From contig NC_081412.1 in the NCBI RefSeq assembly GCF_030272615.1, forward strand, positions 40,850,791 through 40,914,790: a stretch of 64,000 bases of DNA. The letters are read 5' to 3'. The translations under genes and the position numbers were made by a program. Below the pieces are notes generated by a model that was not told the origin of the DNA, searched no databases, and was given only the letters and a program-made list of their open reading frames with translations. Each line of letters opens with the position of its first letter. Within the stretch, counting starts at the first letter, position 1. Shown here piece after piece: positions 1 to 11,720 of this stretch. The stretch comes from Cryptomeria japonica. Taxonomy: Eukaryota > Streptophyta > Pinopsida > Cupressales > Cupressaceae.

Positions 1-3
1 AGA

Positions 4-3000
4 GATGAGGTACTCCAATTTGGGGCTAAGTTTGCATTTAAGGTCTTTTGCCTTCCCTTTTATTTTGTCTTTTTCATTTTCAAATTTCTCAAGTTTTTCT
101 TCAAGACTATGTATCTTTTTCTTTGTAACTAATAAAGGTTCAGATGAACCGATGAGGTTATCAGCTATATTGTCAATCTCCTTTTGTACCTAACTTATTT
201 CCTTGTCTATATCTGTTGTCAAAATATTTGTCTTGCATTTATCTCTATAGAGTTCCTTAAACTCCATTATTGTTTTGTTTAGTGCTAGTAAAAGGGTGGC
301 AATGTGTCCCATGCACTTCTTTATTGTTTCATCAAAGAATTTCTCTTTCTCTTTATTCATTTTCTCCTTAACTATGTCCTCATTTATTTGATCAACTATC
401 AAAATGTTGCGTGTGATGTATTTAGACAATGTGTCTAGTTGACCTAAAGAATCTTTCTTATCCATAATGCACTTGGGTGCTATCAATTTAAGAATGGGGA
501 TTGTATTATCAATAGCCTTATAGGCTTGTGCACTACATTCTATGATTTTCTTTATTGAGTCCAATAAGACCTCTATTACATTTGTAGGCCGGAATTCTAC
601 TATAGAAGTACCAGATGTCTGTCCAACTATTTTTACAATTTCCATGCTACCGGTTGTAGTAATAACCTTGCTTTCCTCTTTCTCAAGAGGATCTGATTGG
701 GTATGCATTTCTATCAGCAAAGGTTTTGGTTTTTTAGTTTTTGCTGGTGGCATTGTCTCAGTTTGAACTTGTACATCAACATGTTTATGTTCCAGTGCCT
801 TAGATGGTTTCTCTGAGCTCTCAACTGCCGATTTCTCGGATGTAGTCTCTGAATGTACTTCTGGTTTCTGTGTATTTGCCTCTGCACTATTCATTTCCTG
901 TTTCTCTAATTGTTTCTCAGTAGAGTCCTCTTCTGGTTTCTCTATCTCTGTACTATCATTAATTTCCACATCTACAACTGGTGGCTCAGTAGCTACATTT
1001 TTCTTCTTATCCTCAATGGTTTCTTTATCAACCACTAGATTCACTTCTTGTGTATCAATATTCATGGTATACAAAACTTCAGACTCAGGATTTGTATCCT
1101 CTAGAGGAGTCTCCATACTCTCAGAGTGGGTTACTATTTCTACCAGTGGAGTATCCGAAGGAGGTGGGGGTAATTTGTCAGTTATCTTAAGGTTTAGAGG
1201 TCCACCTTCCTTGCCTTTCCCCTTATCCCTGTCTTTTTGATATACTCTGATAGTCTTGGGTCTTTTGAGTTCTTCCCATTTCTCCTTTTCAACAAAGAAT
1301 ATGTCCCATTGGTCCGTAGTCTCTTCTAAAATTTCATTCATTCTCCCTGCCATCAATGCTACATGTCGGTGACCAATTGAGAATATAGTCTGGTTGGCCT
1401 CACTGATTAATTGATCAATTTCTTCTCGTGAGTTCAATGGGTGAACTGCAAGTAATTTATCAATTTTTATTTTCTTATCCATCTCAACAATAGCTACCCT
1501 TCTAGCTTCAAGTCTTCTATAAAGAGCAGTGGGTATTTCATCAACAATTTCCATCAAAAACTTCTTGTAAATATCCAAGTGTAAAATTACACTATTTTCT
1601 ATGCTCTCTCCGTCATCAGCGGAAAGTGTATTGTATAGTTTGCTAATGTTCTTCAACTTTCCATCCTTTGTTATTTCACTAAGGATCCTATCTAGTGGAG
1701 AAATGTCTTGTTTTACCTTTTCCTTCTTCAGAGTTAACTTCCTTACTGGAGGCCTCACTGGCTGTTGCTTTTGTCTGGTTCTCCTGGGTGTGGGTGAGGG
1801 TACTGGTGAGGGTTTTCTTTTCCTTTCTACCCTTTTGAATACTATCATTATATCACTCTCAGAAGAAGTTCCAACCAGTGAAAGATGAGCTTCCGGTTGA
1901 AGTCCTTCCAGCTCACTTTCCTTGATACCAGTTTGTTTCAAAACATCTTCCTTAATTGCCTTTGCCTGTTGGGTTCCTTTCTTCACAGTTTGTTCAACTT
2001 TCTTAACCCTTTTCCTTGATTGAATTCCACTTTCAATTGTTTCTACATTTCCAAATACTTTCTCAGTAGGTTCCTTTGGTGCTTCAAGGAGGGATTTTGC
2101 ATAAGTTTCTATGATTTTATCATCTGTTTCATAGCCCATTTTAGTTACCCAGATAGTCCTAGGGACAACCGCTTCCATCTAGATTTCATCTTAATTATAA
2201 AACATATTTCCTTTTGATATTTATCCACAATTGCCTGTGACAGTCTTGTTCTAGTCTTCATTCGAGCTTTTAGTGCCTAAAAATGTTCACTTATGTTTTT
2301 CTCCTTGTTATCTCCCATGTTGTTTAGTGTATCCAAAAGTTGCTTTCCTACCGGTATGTCAAAACCAAAATCTCTCCTACCAATACCGGGTACATGTTTA
2401 GTAATATACAACATTAAACATACAAGTAAATTTCCAAATCTAAAGTTTCCTTTCTTATCTCCCTTTATCTTCTTCAGATTATCTATTAATTCATCTTTGA
2501 GTCATTCACACACATCTATTCTAGCATTGTTGTTAACCATATCATATGCACTTTTGATACATAGGCTTGATACTGAGTTTAACCTATTAGCATGTGTAGC
2601 CTTGTAGCCTAAAATCATACTAACAAATCTGACATTGATATCGTTCACCTCATTTACCCGTAGAGACCTTTTGTCAAATGTTGCGTCGGTTAGGTCTATT
2701 ACTGTGTCATTGGAGACCTTTTTAGTTCTGTTAGGCCTGCTATTGGTGGAAGGTAACCCTATTGCTACCTTTACTACTTCTTTGGTGATCTTATGGATTG
2801 AATCCAACCAAAAGAATTCACCATACACTCTGCTTAGCACAATCCTTATAATATCCTTGGGAAAATCTGAGACACTAAGGATTTCAGTAAAACCTAGGGT
2901 TTCCACTATCTTATGTTCTGGTTTGATATTTCTAGATTCATCACAAATCACAATCTAATACATGTTCTTGATTTCATCATCTCCTAATTCCTCTATATGA

Positions 3001-3182
3001 CAATGTATGTATATCCTAGGGTCTTGAACATATACTACCCCCTTAGAAATTTGAGAAAATGCACCCATGGTATCATCTTTCTTCGCAATTTCGGGAACAA
3101 GCTTGAATATGGGTCTAGGGTGCTTGATTACTTCAATCACAGTAGAGTTTGCAATAAATTTAGGAGTGGATGAGGAAGCCAT
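4..3182 (-). pseudogene. Large non-pol ORF of LTR element A (unknown protein, broken, runs off window)
   Basis: I do not recognise the family by name. The frame starts at an ATG at 3182 (protein begins MASSSTPKF) and reads leftward. A TAG at 2955-2957 lies in an otherwise continuous frame, further stops and a frameshift lie between about 2504 and 2180, then comes an open stretch of 662 codons (2178-190), a TAG, and more open frame to the window edge. Together these exceed 1000 codons. The N-terminal third is globular-looking and contains a segment ending in VAIGLPSTN. The middle is basic and proline-rich (PSPVPSPTPRRTR) and then acidic and rich in E, K, T and S. The last 200 residues and the continuation past the TAG look like coiled coil. 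No protease, integrase, reverse transcriptase or RNase H motif is visible. It follows gag-like zinc knuckles, where pol is expected, so I infer an accessory or structural protein of a non-autonomous LTR element. A captured host gene is the alternative. Confidence 0.6.
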
Positions 3183-3478
3183 AGTTATAAATACCTCAAT
3201 TTGCCTTTAGGATGAGTGCTTGGATGAACTACTTCACTTCTTCGCTAAGGATTCCTTCGCTCGAAAAATTTCGCACTCTCGAAGATTTGAATTCTTGATG
3301 AATGAAAAAAGGATCCAAAACAATTTCTTTATAATGTTATTTTCTCCAACTACCACATTTAATGCTTGCCAGTGAAGTGACAACTTAACTCATCTACCGG
3401 TAAAGAAGTAATTTCAACTTCTCACCATCAACCAAGGGTATGTTAGCATGTTTTTTTTGTTTGGTGATAAACCCCCAA

Positions 3479-4601
3479 AGGATTTTCCTTCAGTTAGATG
3501 AAGAGTCTCCTGCTGGTGGAGTGTTACTCTATTCTACTGGTGGAGGAGTATTCCCATCAACATTCTGATCTGGCTTTCTGATCCATTGTTTTGAGAATTC
3601 TTGCGTTACCTCTTCAACTTTTTCTTTACCTTTCAAACTAGGACCTTTGTTATTTGTCGGTGGAGTCTTGCTTCTACAAAATTTTGCAATATGTCCAATC
3701 TTGTTACAAGCATAACAAGTCACATTGTTTTCTGAATAGCTTTCCCATATCCTATGCTGATATGTGTTCTGCATTGATTAGATAGATGTCCAAATCTTCC
3801 ACAAACATAACATCTTACATTCATTCTGCAGTTTTTTGAATTATGACCAGAATTGTTGCATTTAGAACATTGACCAGTGGGTGTATTAGTGTTCTAATAA
3901 TTTCTATATCTACACTGTTTTTCTCTATGACTATACTTGTTACAGTTAAAGCATTTCCCATTGAATTTGTAAGCATTAGGTTGTCTTACCAGTTTACTAT
4001 GATCATGATTGTTTGCATTACCAGAGCTTTCACCAACTTCAAAGCCAAGGCCATTTGTATCACCATTAGGTTTCTGATTCTTCAGCATGTCAACAAGTTC
4101 TTCTAAACTTTTCTTGAATTTCTCCTTGTGCTGATTTGCAGTAGTTAGTTCATTCTCAAACCTTTCTTTTTATGTCATGAGTTCAGTTATGTCATTTTGT
4201 GTATGCATCAAATCTGTCTTCAACATATAATTTTCATGACTGAGTCTTGTGTTTTCATTTCCAGCATCATTTATTCTTATAGCCAAATCATATTCATTCT
4301 TCTTTCTATCTTCAATTTCTTTATAAAATCTCATAGTCATATCTTGCACCTCATTCTTCATTGTACAGTTATCTTGTCTCAGTTGGTTCACCAGATCATT
4401 AAGAGTTTCCTTTTCATCTTCATCATTCTGCATCTTTTCACAAAGTTCTCTTCTTTTATTCCTTTCTATAGTGAAATTTTCTCGAAGTCCTCGAATGATA
4501 TCCTGTGCAGCCTTCAGATCACCCTCAAGTTTGATATTCTTTACTTTTTCTGCATCATAGTCTGAAAGAGTTGTTTCCAATTGCTTTCTCAAATTTTCCA
4601 T
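3479..4601 (-). pseudogene. gag remnant of element A: coiled coil plus four CCHC zinc knuckles, no capsid
   Basis: The first ATG after the primer site is at 4601 (MENLRKQLETTL). Residues 1 to about 140 are heptad-rich and charged, consistent with a coiled coil. Four CX2CX4HX4C zinc knuckles follow: CFNCNKYSHREKQC, CSKCNNSGHNSKNC, CYVCGRFGHLSNQC and CYACNKIGHIAKFC. The first part is one frame broken by stops near 4170 and 3894; the fourth knuckle is in another frame (3529-3774). Zinc knuckles of this type in Copia gag bind element RNA. The usual Copia gag N-terminus (NYxxW region and UBN2 capsid domain) is missing, because the coiled coil begins only about 60 bases after the primer site. A gag with its capsid deleted fits best. 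About 300 bases of non-coding sequence (3183-3480) separate it from the large ORF. Confidence 0.7.
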
Positions 4602-4658
4602 CTCTATCGGTGTCAAGATCTTCCTCAAGTTGTTATGATTTTGAAAATAGAGAACCAG

Positions 4659-4670
4659 GCTCTGATACCA
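4659..4670 (-). promoter_or_regulatory. Primer binding site of element A
   Basis: On the minus strand TGGTATCAGAGC follows the LTR end (TCCTAACA, then AT). This is the standard plant Copia site complementary to the 3' end of initiator tRNA-Met. It fixes the element's orientation and the LTR boundary at 4673. Confidence 0.9.
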
Positions 4671-4672
4671 AT

Positions 4673-5459
4673 TGTTAGGATTCCCAAAGATACTAAGAGG
4701 GGGGGGTGAATCAGTATCTGACCGACATAATAATTTTCTTAACTTATAACATGAAAAACATATCAAAACTGTGTACCGGTAAACCAAAAATAATGCAGTA
4801 AATAAGAATAGAAATCACAACATAAGAGACACACTATAACACAATATTTTAACAAGGAAACTCGATGTGGGAAAAACCTCGGTGGGATTTGTGACCCACA
4901 ATATTCACCTACTGGCCAGTAAGAGAATATTACTGCTTACAATAGGTGTCTGCACATGTAGGAAGGCCAAGTGCCTAGAGCTCACTGCTCAATTACAAAA
5001 GGAAGTCACACTGACTTACAAAATGGATTATACTAATCCAGTGTCTTGTACTGCTTCAGATCAACATCTACTATGCTAGATTCAGTACCGGTTTAAGCTC
5101 TACAATATACATAAACCCTTATCCAATAATTCACACATTAGGTCTGCTATATTCTTTTCATACTTCGCATTTGAAATGATCTATAATGATCTCATACATA
5201 TATGAGTCATATTACAATTCGCCAAGTCGGTTTACAAAAGATTTTAAAATTAATTACAAAATACATTTAAATAAAATTCCTGTCGGCCATGGTGTCGGTG
5301 ATCAATCTTTTTGGTGCTGGTGATCTGTATGTCGATGTAGAGTCTGTCGGTGCTGGTGCTTGTGTCTGCCTGTTGGTATCACATGATTGTAAAATTGCCA
5401 TCAATGACAATACCTTTAATCACCTACAATTTCTCATTGGAGTGTGCATTTTTCCAATA
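4673..5459 (-). repeat. 5' LTR of element A (inner block)
   Basis: The block ends (minus strand) in the run of Cs after GATTCA, then TCCTAACA, directly before the primer site. It has the leader motif ending GGTTTTTCCCACATCGAG (about 4862-4905) seen in the other Copia LTRs here, and the near-palindrome TTGTCATTGATGGCAA at 5395-5410. I place the start at 5459 (TATTGG, a decayed TGTTGG). That start is uncertain: the sequence beyond it resembles a second LTR, so this could be one 2.0 kb LTR (4673-6691) with an internal duplication. The partner 3' LTR would lie left of the window. Confidence 0.55.
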
Positions 5460-6691
5460 GGCAATACTGGTTAAACATAGTAAGACATCAAATACCATTA
5501 ACTGATAAGTCTGAACACTTTAAATACGATCAATACTTGATATCAACTTCACCCATAAACATATGCATGTGGTATACTAGTAATACCATAACCTATTAAC
5601 TCTGCATGCATAATCTTTGAACCAAATACTTCATAAACATCACATGAAAAATGCATAACACATAACACACAAATATTTCACGTGGATACCCAAATGGGAA
5701 AAACCACGATGGGGATGAATACCCACAAGATTTCTTTTGAACTCTTTTGAAACTCGCCTTGTTAAGAGCCTAGTCCGATTAAAGACTTTACAATAAGGTT
5801 CTGTTAGAGATCACCTGGTTAAGGGATGGCTATATACCCTATTAAAGTTTGAAACCTTGCTAAAGGTTACCTTGCTAGAGGATTTGAAGAACTCAATGAT
5901 TTTGAGTCACCTGGTTATAGGTTTTACAATAAGCCTGTTAAAGCTATCCGGTAAAGGGATTTTCCATCTGTTGAAATGATTCGAAGACAACAGGAAAAAC
6001 TTTTGATTTGATAATAACACTACATGCCAAGGCAGATCCTTTTTATTTCCTCTACTTTGCAATCACACTCTGCAGTTTTCCTCTTACTGGTCTGGCAAGT
6101 ATCTCATCACTCGGATACACACAACATTTGCGAACAACTTTACAATAACAAACATCATCGACCTTATAGACAACAGTCAGGTTAGTAGCATAAACCCTAA
6201 ACCCTAAGCATCTTAGGTGTACAACATAGGCGGTCCAATCCTGACCGTCCAAACACATTGCATAGAGTAATTACAATTTCAAATAGATCACAAGACAATC
6301 TGCATCATTCATTCATCACTGCACATGGGAATCAGTAACCCATCACACTTTCTTCTCATACCACTAAGAAGAATGATCATTCCCGAGGTAGATTTCAAAC
6401 CCAGTCGATCTTCTCATACCTCAATCCTTCATGTGCACAAGGCTGATGTGGCACCACGATCTCATTCACATCTCTTAGCTAACTCATCATAGAGTATCAT
6501 CAGTTGCATCGCACAAGCAAGATTGCCAAACTGGAAACCATAGAGCTGAGACTACTGACCAATAGTCACACTTAGTGAAACCCTCACACCGGTTCACTGT
6601 ATCTCTCCCTACCACTTCATACTAGTTTACTTGAACTATATTGACATCAATGACAACATACCGGTTCACCATATGCTAACAATATCCAACA
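5460..6691 (-). repeat. Second LTR block, lacking its 3' end
   Basis: On the minus strand it starts TGTTGGATATTG at 6691, has TTGTCATTGATGTCAA at 6641-6656, and a leader motif with GGTTTTTCCCATTTGGG and CCACGTG at about 5677-5730. It then runs into the inner block without the CACCCCCC...CA terminus expected of this LTR type. The simplest reading is an older LTR cut by the insertion of element A. An internal duplication within one long LTR is the alternative. No target duplication could be matched. Confidence 0.5.
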
Positions 6692-6761
6692 AATGGATCA
6701 TAGAACACCATATGATCCCTTAGAACATAATATGACTAATAATGACACAGTGTGGTGTTCT

Positions 6762-6811
6762 AAGGGGTCATATGGTGTCCTGAGGGGTCGTAGGACATCA
6801 TATGACCCCTT
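6762..6811. repeat. Inverted repeat, 20-bp arms
   Basis: AAGGGGTCATATGGTGTCCT (6762-6781) and its reverse complement with one mismatch (6792-6811) flank a 10-base loop. Related pieces such as GAACACCATATGATCCCTTA occur just upstream (about 6700-6725) and GGACACCATATGG just downstream, so this is a cluster of copies of one short repeat in both orientations. Confidence 0.8.
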
Positions 6812-6869
6812 GGGACACCATATGGTCTCTATTTCTTTCCCTCTAACTCTTTTTACCTCTCTCCCTCCC

Positions 6870-6943
6870 AACCCCTTTCCCCCTCTCACCGTCTATCTCC
6901 ATCTCTCTCTCATTCCCCTATCTTAAATGTCTTCTATCCCTAC

Positions 6944-7020
<77 letters not shown>

Positions 7021-8060
7021 CCCTCTCTCTCTCTTAGGTATCTCTCTCTCTCCCTCTTTTTCCCTCTTTCCCTATCTCCCTTCCCCATCCTCTATCTTCC
7101 CTCTCCCTCTCTCCCTCCTATTATTTCCCTCTCTACCCTTCTCTCCCTCTATCTCTCTCTCTCTCCCTCCCTCTCTCCTAGGTGTCTCTCTTTTCTATCC
7201 TCTTCATCTTTTCCTCTCTCCCTCCCCCATCCTATCTCTTCCCTCTCCTTCTCTCCTTCCCATTATTTCACTCCCCCTCTTTCAAGTGTCTCTCTCTCAC
7301 ATTCTTTCTCTCACTCCTTCTCTCCCTTTCTATTTCTCTCCCAAGTCTCTCTCTTTCCCTCTAACACTCTTTCTTTTTCTCATATTCCCTTTCTCTTTCT
7401 CTCTCAAGCATATATCCCTCTCACCCTCTATTTCCCTCTCTCCCTCCATCCTCTCACTTCTCTCTCCCTCCCAAGCTTAACCTAAGAGAGAGAGAGATAA
7501 AGACTAAGTGAGAGGGAGGAAGGGATGGGAAATGAGTATGAGACTAGATAAAGAGAGCAGGAGAGAGAGAGGGGTGGAGGAAGGGAAGGGTTGAGAGAGA
7601 GAGAGGGGTGGAGGAAGGGAAGGGTTGAGAGAGAGAGAGGTTGGTGGAAAGAGAAGAAGAGACTAGATAAAGAGAGCCCATGTGAGAGAAAGGAAGGGAC
7701 GAAGGGAGGGGTTGAGAGAGAGTTGAAGTGAGAGAGATGGAGGGGTTGAGGGAAGGAGATGGGGAGAGAGAGAGAGAGAGAGGGAGGGAAGAAGGTATGG
7801 CTCTCTACTTTTGTCTTTCTCACTTCGTCCCTCCTTACTTCCCTATCTATTTTTTTAATCTCACACTCTTAAAATCCCCTCTCCTTCTCTCTACCTACCA
7901 GTCTTTTCATCCCTCACTACTTTTAACTCCCCTAACTCTCTACATCCTTCCCTTCATACTCTCTCTCTCTCTCTCTCTAAATATCACCTCCACTTCTATC
8001 TATCTAACCTGTCTATATCTCTCTCTCCTTCTCTTTGCACCTCTCTCTCTCTCTATCCAG
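6870..8060. repeat. Pyrimidine/purine tract with strand switches, includes (CT)n
   Basis: The plus strand is CT-rich from about 6870 to 7480, with a nearly uninterrupted (CT)n run at about 6945-7016. It is GA-rich from about 7484 to 7798, then CT-rich again to about 8060. The open frames here (runs of L, S, P, F or of E, R, G) are composition artefacts. Some units repeat locally, for example GAGGGGTGGAGGAAGGGAAG at about 7569-7625. Confidence 0.9.
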
Positions 8061-8384
8061 GTATTTAGATAAATATTTTAAGGGGGGGTGCAAAAAGGTA
8101 GGTAGATTATATAGATAATAAGAGCTTAGTGATTACTGAAATTTGATTATTTTTGAGAAATTATAATATCTAGAGCTTGGGGAGAGAGGAGAGATAGGAA
8201 AATAGATAGCTCTAGAGCTTAGGGGAGACAAATAGTGTGAGATAGATATATAGCAAGTGAATGATGATACAAGCCTACTGATTACTGAAATTTGACTAAG
8301 TCTGAAAAATTATAGGATCTCCTAAAATCTAGAATCTGCATTACAACTCCTAGATATGTGAAACCACTCTCAAACATCTTGACA

Positions 8385-8464
8385 ATATATACATAAAATA
8401 TAACTTAAAGTATACTTTGTCTTTTATCTTTCTTATACTTAAATAATATATTTTATGTATATAT
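8385..8464. repeat. AT-rich inverted repeat, 18-bp perfect arms
   Basis: ATATATACATAAAATATA at 8385-8402 is matched exactly in reverse complement at 8447-8464, with 44 bases between. The spacer contains further partly complementary bases (ACTTAAAGTATA and TATACTTAAA). It could be a small hairpin element or a chance AT-rich structure. Confidence 0.7.
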
Positions 8465-8539
8465 CCTACTGAGAAACCTAATAAAATGCTAAATGAATTG
8501 CACACAAGTCCATATTACTAATCTAACTTCATTAATTTC

Positions 8540-8700
8540 AACCCCGTAGCGGTTTGTCTTCTTACAAACCTGTACGCGGTTTTCTTTATTAAAACTCCAT
8601 ACATGCTTCATATTCAAAATACCCCATATGCGGTTTTGTTTATTAGAACTGCGTATGCGCTTCATATTTAAAATACCCCCATATGTGCTTTAGTTTATTT
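8540..8700. repeat. Decayed tandem repeat, about 54-bp unit
   Basis: CTTCATATTCAAAATACCCC recurs with small changes at 8606 and 8660, each followed by ATATG and a GGTTTTGTTTATT-like segment. A more diverged unit precedes them (TACGCGGTTTTCTTTATT). Confidence 0.6.
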
Positions 8701-9392
8701 AGGCTTATGAATAGGCTTGGATGACAAAGTTGCGGGTTGGAAGTTTTATTTCCCTCCATTTCCCTCCTTTTTGACGTGTTTTGTTTTATCAACTTTTTCA
8801 TCATCAAGTTTACACTTCATCAACTGGGTATTTCTAAAATTTCCACCATATTTTCACCCATCTTTTGAGCTTTCTAACCATATAATTTTTTTAAAATTTA
8901 AACAACAATAACATATTATTCTTGAATACTAAATCTAACTATGACTTCTTTGATGCGCATGTCAAACACTATGTTATGTTTTTCAGAAAAAATCAGGATC
9001 TGTTTTTCGCACGTGAAGGATTTGACCCCCTTATCTTATCCAATTTTGAAAAAAAATAGTAGTTTAGAAACTAGATTCAGAGTACTATAATCTATGTTCT
9101 TTGAGTATCTTCATATCTTGAGTGGATGACTCTCAACTTTCTCCTCCAAGTTTAGATTTACCTGATTTCAAAAAAAAAAAAAGTGCCCACTTGTACCTCC
9201 GTTTTTGCACACCATCTTGGTGCACTTACCCTACCATTCCCCTAAAGAATTTTTTTTCTATATAATTACCTTTTCCAAATCTGCTATTTCTCTTAAATAT
9301 TTTAATATACATATAGTCTAACTACAAGTTTATTTTCAATTTACAACTTTCAAAAGTAAATTTTGTAAATAAAATGATCCTATATTTATAAA

Positions 9393-9850
9393 TGTTGTAT
9401 GGTAGGTTAAATATATACAGATTATTGATCATATTTTTTGCGGGTGTATATATGAGTTTTCTATTTTTACTTATGATTTAAAAATATTTAGAGAAAATCT
9501 AAAACATGTTTCAATATATCTATTAATATTAACACTCACTTGAAAAAGAATTTGATTATTATATTATAAACATTGAATTTTGTTAAATAATGAATGTTCC
9601 TATGAAAATATGTATATAACTTAATCAAAAAGAGTTTTTAAATGTTGGAAGTATGTTCTATACTTTTCATGTTGTATAGTAGGTTAATGATATTGAGATT
9701 AGAGATCATATTTTTGTGGATGTATATATAGGTTTTCTATTTTTACTTCTGGTTTAAAAATATTTAGATAAAATCTAAAATACGCTTTGATATGTCTATT
9801 AATATTAATATTAAAAATTTCAAAAAATATTAAAAAAAATCATTATTATA
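9393..9850. repeat. Diverged direct duplication, about 277-bp spacing
   Basis: GTTGTATGGTAGGTTAA at 9393 and GTTGTATAGTAGGTTAA at 9670 each begin a similar 150-180 base stretch. Both stretches include GGTTTTCTATTTTTACTT-like and TATTTAGA(G/T)AAAATCTAAAA segments and end near an ATTATTATATTATAAA segment. It is a tandem duplication of non-coding sequence. Confidence 0.7.
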
Positions 9851-11289
9851 TTATAAATATTATAGGGGAAGCGTACTTGTAGTCATTATAGCTAACTTTA
9901 TGCACTCAAAGATTTTAAATGATACATTAGATTTTGATGATTTTTTTTTTTATTGTCTCCAGATTCAACTTAACCATTTATAGCTATTGTTTTGGCTTCT
10001 GGATAGTAATGATGAACGTCATAGGATCCATTATTCATGCAAAGGTCAAAAAGTACACATTTCAAAGTATCGCTTGATACTTGCTTAAAGATGTCCCAAT
10101 AACTATGCACTTAAAATTGCCAATACTTATGTACAAATGTCCCAATAGTTGTGCGCTATGGATACCAATAAAGGTGCACAAATGGACCAATTATGATCCA
10201 AAAATGCTAAAAATGGACGACTATTGGTACATATGAAATTTATTAATGAACTTTTAGTTTTTTTTTTCTGATTTATTTAAAATTAATAATTGAAAGATTA
10301 GATATACAAGAAATGAACAATTATTAAAACCTGAACGATAACTAATATAGATATAATAGAGAGGAAGCTTTCAATTGGTGCATGGATGAGATGAGTTGGA
10401 AAGAGTACTTAAAGTGATAAAAAAGGTCTTTGCAATCACTCAGATCTACTGTTGTAAAATGTATAAATCCTCTTACAGACCTCACCTTGTACATCCATTT
10501 ACATTTGTTATTCATCTTTTACTTTGTGGGCGCCATGTTTTAACAAGTTGGATCTCGTTTTCTTGGCAGAGTGTATGTCATGATCTTGCCAAGGTTGAAA
10601 GATTACTGAGAGCTAATCAATCTTATTGAAGATAAGAAAAGAGGTCTGTGGTAGACAGTAATTGGCTTGGAATTTGGTATAGTATTTCAAGCTTTGGAAG
10701 AGCATGAGAAAAGGAGTTTTGTGGTAGACAGTCATCACCCATGATCACTTGTTCATCCTGCTCTAATTAAAATTCAAAGCATTAGAGGTGGGACAACCTC
10801 TCCGATTCTTTTTACATGCTCCACGCCATTATGAACCCACTATCCCCAATAGCATTGGAACTGTTTGCTTTTGCACTTTCATTCATTCTAAGCTTGAAAA
10901 ATAATAATACCATAACAGTAAAGGGACAAAGTGTCCCATGATTTCAATGACAGAGAGTAAAAGTTCATCTCCAATATTATTAGTAGAAGACACCATCACT
11001 TAGAATAATCTAATTTCTAGATTACTGAGATAGTGCTTGATGCAATCAGTAGCTGAAGTCGATTCAATTTGATACCGTGGAAAGATAAAATGTGGTAATA
11101 ATCAAATTTAATGAGAAATTTAGTAGTTGGAGAAGGATATTCTTTGGTTTGGTCTTCCATGTCAACTTCTTTATCTATTACATTTTAGAAATTGAAAATT
11201 TTTATTTAGAATAGTGTTACAATTTTAATAAGATTTGAATTGATGTGGAAAAGTTTCTGTTGTATAATTTGTATTTAGACAGGTTTGCA

Positions 11290-11720
11290 TTGTCTTAGTG
11301 ATATGGTGTTGCTTAATCTTGCATTGACGTAACCATCATAATCTATTGTGCCTTTGGGTTGTAACTCATTTCTAGAAAGGGGATATGTTGAAAGGTAAGA
11401 AGTGAAAATCTAGACTTCTATAATTAAATGGGGTTATTGTATCATTCTTAACTAATATTAAAGAATTGCAGGGATTAGCGGAAATCTGGCTAATGCCCTG
11501 AAAAACATTAAGTAGTTTGTTTTCTGTCTTTTGTCTGTTTTGGCTGGATGTTGTTGGTTCTGTGGGGCTTTTTTGCTGGATATTGCTCATTTCTATGCTG
11601 GTTTTTTAGCTGTTTGTTCCTTCTTGTTTCTTGATGCTCTAATTTCTTAAGGATATTTTGTAAAGGGTTTCGGGGTCCCTTCAAAACCTGCTTTTATCGT
11701 AATAAAAAACTAATGTAATT
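11290..11720 (+). mobile_element. Probable LINE 3' tail (fragment)
   Basis: A T/G-rich stretch with repeated CTGTTTTGGCTGGAT-like phrases leads to GGGTTTCGGGGTCCCTTC, then AAAACCTGCTTTTATC and AATAAAAAAC. I associate this style of ending with 3' untranslated regions of plant L1-type LINEs, but no coding part of a LINE is visible upstream. Low certainty. Confidence 0.35.

Noticed and set aside
542-1888. Plus-strand frames opposite the large ORF
   Set aside because: They are shadows of the longer minus-strand frame, which has a biased protein-like composition and coiled-coil pattern.
7182-8072. Open frames of 60-114 codons rich in L, S, P, F
   Set aside because: They are products of the CT/GA-rich tract with no domain or start context.
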